A stretch of DNA of 64,000 nt from CAVWCW01 sp963753615. GTDB lineage: Bacteria > Pseudomonadota > Gammaproteobacteria > Chromatiales > Chromatiaceae. Made by a program: the position numbers and the translations under genes. The notes beneath the pieces were generated by a model. That model saw only the letters and a list, made by a program, of their open reading frames with translations. It searched no databases and was not told the origin of the DNA. Positions 60,003 to 64,000 of this stretch are shown one piece after another (position 1 is the stretch's first letter; every line of letters starts with the position of its first letter). Where the stretch lies: positions 62,001 to 126,000 of the forward strand of contig CAVWCW010000021.1 in assembly GCA_963753615.1 (NCBI GenBank), in the 5' to 3' direction.

Positions 60003-61037
60003 ATGCACCGCCGGACCCTGCTACTGTTGTTTGCGCTGCTGCCGACTGTGGTCCTGGCGGCACCCAACGGCGCTAAACTCTTCTCCCAGCACTGCGCGGC
60101 GTGCCATGGCCATGAGGGCAACGGCGGCGTCGGCACACCCCTCGCGCTGGAGTCTTTCTTGGCCGGGGTCAGTGACGACTATCTTGCCAAGACCATCCGC
60201 AGCGGCCGCCCGGGCCGGGTGATGCCGGCATTCCGTACCCTGAGCGATGCCCAAGTGGGGGCCATCGTCGCGTATGTGCGCGGCTGGTCAGAGTCGCCCG
60301 CTCCGGCCGAGGACCCGATCCCGGTGGCGGGCGACCCGGCGCTCGGGGCCAGACTGTTCGCCGGCCACTGTGCCAGTTGCCACGGCGCAGATGGCGCGGG
60401 AGGGCACGGCACCGGCGTGACCTTGTCGCGCCCCCGGGACCTTCCGATCATCCCCCCTGCCCTGAATAACCCGGGCTTTTTGGCCGCCGCCTCCGACCGG
60501 ATGATCCGCGCCACCATCGAAGTCGGCCGCGAGGGCACTCCCATGCCCGGCTTCGGCGAGCGCCTCAGCGCCGCCGAGATCGATGCCGTCACCAGCTATA
60601 TTCGTTCCCTGCAGGCCCAGGCCGCGGCGCCCGAGAAGTCGGGGGGCGAGCCCTATATCCTGGTCGAGGAGTCACCATATGGTCTCGAGCAGACGGTCGC
60701 GAACGTGCGCAGCGCGGCAATTGCCGCCAACTTCAAGGTGATTCGCTCCGACCATCTGGAGCACGGTCTGGTGCCGGAGGGACAGGAGAGCGCGAAGATG
60801 ATGTTCGTGGATTTCTGCAACTTCAAATTCCTGTTCGAGGCGTTACAGGTCGACCCGCGCATCGGCATGTACCTGCCCTGCCGTATCTCGGTGGCCGAGA
60901 CCGAGGACGGGCGGGTGCTGATTATGGCGGTCAATCCCAGGGCCCTGTCCCCGCTGTTCAACAACCGGGAGTTGGACGGCGCCTGCGAGACCATGCATGA
61001 GCTCTACGCCACCATTATCGAGGAGGCTACGATATGA
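60003..61037 (+). CDS. Dihaem cytochrome c with C-terminal DUF302 domain
   Basis: 344-residue exported protein. A signal peptide (1-19, LLLLFALLPTVVLA) is followed by two class-I cytochrome c domains with haem motifs CAACH (31-35) and CASCH (123-127). Likely axial Met ligands are in GRVMPAF and GTPMPGF. The C-terminal 110 residues are a DUF302 domain (ESPYGLEQTVANVRSAAIAA, YLPCRISVAETEDG). The cytochrome part could carry electrons from a periplasmic sulfur reaction. GGAGG precedes the ATG at 60003. The stop overlaps the next start, a second DUF302 protein, so they are translated together. Confidence 0.9.
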   Translation: MHRRTLLLLFALLPTVVLAAPNGAKLFSQHCAACHGHEGNGGVGTPLALESFLAGVSDDYLAKTIRSGRPGRVMPAFRTLSDAQVGAIVAYVRGWSESPAPAEDPIPVAGDPALGARLFAGHCASCHGADGAGGHGTGVTLSRPRDLPIIPPALNNPGFLAAASDRMIRATIEVGREGTPMPGFGERLSAAEIDAVTSYIRSLQAQAAAPEKSGGEPYILVEESPYGLEQTVANVRSAAIAANFKVIRSDHLEHGLVPEGQESAKMMFVDFCNFKFLFEALQVDPRIGMYLPCRISVAETEDGRVLIMAVNPRALSPLFNNRELDGACETMHELYATIIEEATI

Positions 61038-61504
61038 GCAGGCAGCGGCTGCGCCGGTTCGTCGTCGCTTGGCTGCTGTTGCTGCTGGCGCCCCTGGGCC
61101 AGGCCGGAGAGAATCTGCTGATGGCCCGCTCCGCCTTGGGGTTTCCCGAGGCGATGCTGGCGCTGCAGGAGTCGATCGGTGCCCACGGCTACAAACTGTC
61201 CCGGGTGCAGCGGGTGGACATCGGCCTCACTGCCGCCGGCTTCGAGACCGATAAGTACCGAATCGTGTTCTATGGCAAGACCGACGAGATTCAACGCCTG
61301 ACCCGGGAGAGGCCAGAGCTGATTCCCTTCCTGCCCCTGAATTTCTCAATCTTCGCCGAAGGCGACCAGACCCTGGTCGTGGCGATGAACCCGGTCTATC
61401 TCGAACCCCATTGCGAGGACCCGGAGTTCCATACGCTGCTTCGGCGCTGGGAGAGCGATATACGCTCAATTCTGGCCGACCTGCGCGAGGCGGCTGGAGA
61501 GTAG
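61034..61504 (+). CDS. Exported DUF302-like protein
   Basis: 156 residues. A signal peptide (RRFVVAWLLLLLAPLGQA, about 1-24) is followed by a DUF302-like domain: GFPEAMLALQESIGAHGYKL, VDIGLTAAGFETDKYRIVFY, FLPLNFSIFAEGD. It starts with ATGA overlapping the stop of the cytochrome/DUF302 gene, implying the two DUF302 units act together, perhaps as partner subunits in the periplasm. The biochemical role of DUF302 is unknown. There is no TetR box directly upstream. Confidence 0.85.
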   Translation: MSRQRLRRFVVAWLLLLLAPLGQAGENLLMARSALGFPEAMLALQESIGAHGYKLSRVQRVDIGLTAAGFETDKYRIVFYGKTDEIQRLTRERPELIPFLPLNFSIFAEGDQTLVVAMNPVYLEPHCEDPEFHTLLRRWESDIRSILADLREAAGE

Positions 61505-61577
61505 GCGGCCGGGCGCCCAGCCTTAGGCGCGAGTAGGGAATAACCACCGGCCGCCCGCGTTTGCCCGGGCGGAAAAC

Positions 61578-62585
61578 TCAAATCAGCGGGGTCTTGGAGG
61601 CCGCGCCGGCCTGCTCGCGCACCAGCCGCGGCACCAGGTAACCGGGCAGGCGCGCCCGAAGCGCCTGGTGCAGGGCCTTGGCCTCGGCCTCTTCGACCTC
61701 GAAATGAGCGGCGCCCTGGACCCTGTCGAGCAAATGCAGGTAGTAGGGCAGCACCCCGCAGTCGAACAGGCGCTCGCTAAGCTGCGCCAGGGTCTCCTGC
61801 CGATCGTTCACCCCGGCCAGCAGCACCGATTGGTTTAGCAGGTCGATCCCGGACTCGCGCAGGCAGGTCAGGGCGTCGGCTACCTCTGCGCTCAGTTCCC
61901 TCGGGTGGTTGGCGTGCAGCACCAGCACCTTCCGCAGATGGCTGCCGGCTAGGGCCGCCAGCAGGCCCGCGTCGACGCGCTCCGGCAGCACCACGGGCAC
62001 CCGGCTGTGGATGCGCAAGCGCTTAAGCTGCGTCACGGCGCCCAGGCGCTGAACCAGCTCGGCCAGCCGGCGATCGCTCAGCACCAGGGGATCGCCGCCA
62101 CTGAGAATCACTTCGTCGATGTCCGGATCGGCCTCGAGGTAACCCAGGATCGGTTCCCATTTTTCGTTGCCGAGGCGTGATTCGCCATAGGGGAACTGGC
62201 GCCTAAAACAGTAGCGGCAGTGCACCGCGCAGGCGCCGGTGGTGATCAGCAGGGCCCGGCCCCAGTATTTGTGCAGCAGGCCGGGCCGAGCGGTGGCGGC
62301 CGTATCGCCCACCGGGTCCGGGTCGAAACCCGGAGCTGCCAGCAGCTCCGCCCCCAGGGGCAACACCTGGCGCAGCAGGGGATCATTCGGGTCGCCCCTG
62401 GGGATGCGCCGCAGGTAGCCCCTGGGCACCCGCAGCCCGAACAACTCGGCCGCCCGCTGGGCCGCTGGCAGCAGCCCGGGGTCCAGCTCCAGTAGGTGCA
62501 GCAGTTCGGCGGGATCGGTAACCGCCTCCGCCAGGGCCCGCTGCCAGCCCGAAATCTGACAGCGGGGCGCGGTTCGCGCTATCAT
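61578..62585 (-). CDS. epmB: EF-P beta-lysylation protein EpmB
   Basis: Radical-SAM L-lysine 2,3-aminomutase that makes (R)-beta-lysine for EF-P modification. The iron-sulfur motif CAVHCRYCFRR (CxxxCxxC) is present, with the aminomutase sequences EVILSGGDPLVLSD, RIHSRVPVVLPERV and VLHANHPREL. The protein also opens with the typical GWQRALAEAVTDPAELLHLL. The ATG at 62585 leaves 34 bases for the efp promoter. The longer frame from 62621 would make its start codon share bases with that of efp. It is divergent from efp and epmA, whose products act in the same pathway. Confidence 0.93.
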   Translation of the reverse strand: MIARTAPRCQISGWQRALAEAVTDPAELLHLLELDPGLLPAAQRAAELFGLRVPRGYLRRIPRGDPNDPLLRQVLPLGAELLAAPGFDPDPVGDTAATARPGLLHKYWGRALLITTGACAVHCRYCFRRQFPYGESRLGNEKWEPILGYLEADPDIDEVILSGGDPLVLSDRRLAELVQRLGAVTQLKRLRIHSRVPVVLPERVDAGLLAALAGSHLRKVLVLHANHPRELSAEVADALTCLRESGIDLLNQSVLLAGVNDRQETLAQLSERLFDCGVLPYYLHLLDRVQGAAHFEVEEAEAKALHQALRARLPGYLVPRLVREQAGAASKTPLI

Positions 62586-62619
62586 ACGCGCCGCAAAATC
62601 GATAGTAGGCGAGGACGAC

Positions 62620-63192
62620 ATGGCAACCTATGGTACCAATGAATTCAAGGGCGGGCTCAAGATCATGCTCGACGGCGACCCCTACACGATCGTCGAGAAC
62701 GAGTTCGTCAAGCCCGGCAAGGGCCAGGCCTTCAGCCGGGTGAAGGTGCGCAATCTCAAGACCGGGCGGGTGATCGAGCGCACCTTCAAGTCCGGCGAAT
62801 CGGTCGAAGCCGCCGACGTCATGGATACCCAGCTGCAGTACCTCTACAGCGACGGCGAGTTCTGGCATTTCATGGACCCCGGCAGCTACGAGCAGTATTC
62901 CGCCGATGCCGCGGCTTTGGGCGATGCCGCCAAATGGCTGAAGGACCAGGACATGTGCGCCGTGACCCTCTGGAACGGAAGCCCGCTGCAGGTGGAGGCG
63001 CCGAACTTTGTCATCCTCTCGATTACCGAGACCGACCCCGGACTGAAGGGCGATACCTCGGGCGGCGGCGGCAAACCGGCCACCTTGGAGACCGGTGCGG
63101 TGGTGCGGGTCCCGCTGTTCGTGCAGACCGGCGAGCTGATCAAGGTCGATACCCGCACCGGCGAATACGTCTCCCGCGCCAAAGAAGACTGA
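62620..63192 (+). CDS. efp: Translation elongation factor P
   Basis: 190-residue EF-P, which relieves ribosome stalling at consecutive prolines. The three beta-barrel domains are represented by MATYGTNEFKGGLKIMLDG, VKVRNLKTGRVIERTFKSG and VDTRTGEYVSRAKED. Lys34, in PGKGQAF, is the beta-lysylation site and is conserved. The start codon overlaps the longest possible epmB frame on the other strand. epmA follows seven bases after its stop. Substrate and modifying enzymes are therefore all encoded here. Confidence 0.97.
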   Translation: MATYGTNEFKGGLKIMLDGDPYTIVENEFVKPGKGQAFSRVKVRNLKTGRVIERTFKSGESVEAADVMDTQLQYLYSDGEFWHFMDPGSYEQYSADAAALGDAAKWLKDQDMCAVTLWNGSPLQVEAPNFVILSITETDPGLKGDTSGGGGKPATLETGAVVRVPLFVQTGELIKVDTRTGEYVSRAKED

Positions 63193-63199
63193 CCCCGCG

Positions 63200-64000
63200 A
63201 TGAGCGGGCACTGGCGCCCCAGCGCCGGGCTGGAGGTGCTGCGGGCCCGGGCCGAGATGCTATGCCGGATTCGCGCCTTCTTCCTCGATGCGGGGGTGCT
63301 CGAGGTGGAGACCCCCCTGGCCGCAGCGGCGGCCAACACCGACCCCATGCTGGACAGCCTGGCCACCCGCTACACCGGCCCGGGTGCCGCGGCCGGCCGC
63401 CGGCTGTACTTGCAGACCTCCCCCGAATTTGCCATGAAACGGCTGCTCGCCGCCGGCAGCGGACCCATCTACCAGATCTGCAAGGCGTTCCGCGACGGCG
63501 AGCGCGGGCGGCTCCACAATCCCGAATTCAGCATCCTCGAGTGGTACCGGCCCGGTTACGACCACCATCAGCTAATGGATGAGGTGGAGGCCCTGGTTGC
63601 GCCGCTGCTGGCCTTGAGAGTACCGTTCGAACGGCGCAGCTACGCGGAACTCTTCCAGCATCACCTTGGGCTCGACCCCGTCGCCGTCAGCGCGCCCCGA
63701 CTCAAGCGCTGCGCGTTGGAGCTTGGCGGCGCGGGACTGGCTGAGCTGGAGCTGGACGCCGACGCCTGGCTCGATTTGCTGCTGAGCGAGTTCATCGAAC
63801 CCCAGCTGGGCCGCGACCGGCCCTGTTTTGTCTACGACTACCCGGCCAGCAAGGCCGCCCTGGCCCGGGTGCGCCCGGGCCGGCCGCTGCTTGCCTCACG
63901 CTTCGAGCTCTACGCCGAAGGGCTGGAGCTGGCCAACGGTTTCCACGAACTGAGCGACGCGGCGGAGCAACAGCGCCGCTTCGAGGCCGAACTGCAGCGC
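63200..64000 (+). CDS. epmA: EF-P--beta-lysine ligase EpmA (partial, runs off the window)
   Basis: LysRS-like ligase that attaches beta-lysine to Lys34 of EF-P. The frame is open from ATG 63200 to the window end (267 codons). Class II aminoacyl-tRNA-synthetase motifs are present: FLDAGVLEVETPLAAAAANT, QTSPEFAMKRLLAAG, YQICKAFRDGERGRLHNPEF (motif 2) and ELYAEGLELANGFHELSD. The family length is about 325, so the last 55-60 residues are missing. It has no anticodon-binding domain, as expected for EpmA. It directly follows efp, indicating an operon. Confidence 0.95.
   Translation, partial: MSGHWRPSAGLEVLRARAEMLCRIRAFFLDAGVLEVETPLAAAAANTDPMLDSLATRYTGPGAAAGRRLYLQTSPEFAMKRLLAAGSGPIYQICKAFRDGERGRLHNPEFSILEWYRPGYDHHQLMDEVEALVAPLLALRVPFERRSYAELFQHHLGLDPVAVSAPRLKRCALELGGAGLAELELDADAWLDLLLSEFIEPQLGRDRPCFVYDYPASKAALARVRPGRPLLASRFELYAEGLELANGFHELSDAAEQQRRFEAELQR

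Overview
The window is a high-GC chromosomal segment from a gammaproteobacterium. The phoBR-pst cluster, the complete epmB-efp-epmA module, a CysB-type regulator, and TusA, DsrE2 and DsrC-like genes together suggest a sulfur-oxidising, Chromatiales-like organism. This placement rests on gene content, not on a marker gene. No rRNA, tRNA or CRISPR array was recognised.

Layout: 0.1-3.3 kb carries gpmI, then two PilZ proteins flanking a universal stress protein. 3.3-11.0 kb is a phosphate regulon, phoB-phoR-pstS-pstC-pstA-pstB-phoU, with a Pho box before phoB and a terminator-like hairpin between pstS and pstC. 11.2-22.8 kb is one giant gene for a surface protein with about 33 beta-sandwich repeats in five blocks, a choice-of-anchor U-like region and an IPTL-CTERM-like tail. 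22.9-25.5 kb holds gltS and a periplasmic rhodanese/metallo-beta-lactamase fusion. 26.0-34.8 kb is a run of membrane, metal and stress genes: YugP-like peptidase, P2-type ATPase with an HMA_2-like N-terminus, divergent MetK, PHA-granule protein, DUF5132, HMA_2 and zinc ribbon proteins. 35.2-40.4 kb is a DUF2760-Hsp70-Hsp70 operon on the minus strand.

41.0-57.0 kb is an accessory zone. It has transporters, a tandem Usp, a DUF3096 micro-protein, PHA and phasin-like proteins, and a DsrC-like gene divergent from a CysB-type regulator. It also has remnants: an EcsC pseudogene, a peptidase fragment, ISAzo13 and IS630 scars, and MITE-like repeats. 57.0-61.5 kb has dinB, then a NemR-like TetR repressor whose palindromic operator also lies before a tusA-dsrE2-dihaem cytochrome c/DUF302-DUF302 operon. 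61.6 kb to the end is epmB (minus), efp and a partial epmA.

Many otherwise well-conserved genes carry single-base frameshifts: pstC, the giant gene, the ATPase, metK, an Hsp70, dinB and tetR. The protein resumes cleanly in the next frame each time, so many of these are probably assembly indels. The EcsC gene, the peptidase fragment, the DsrC scar and the IS remnants look truly decayed.
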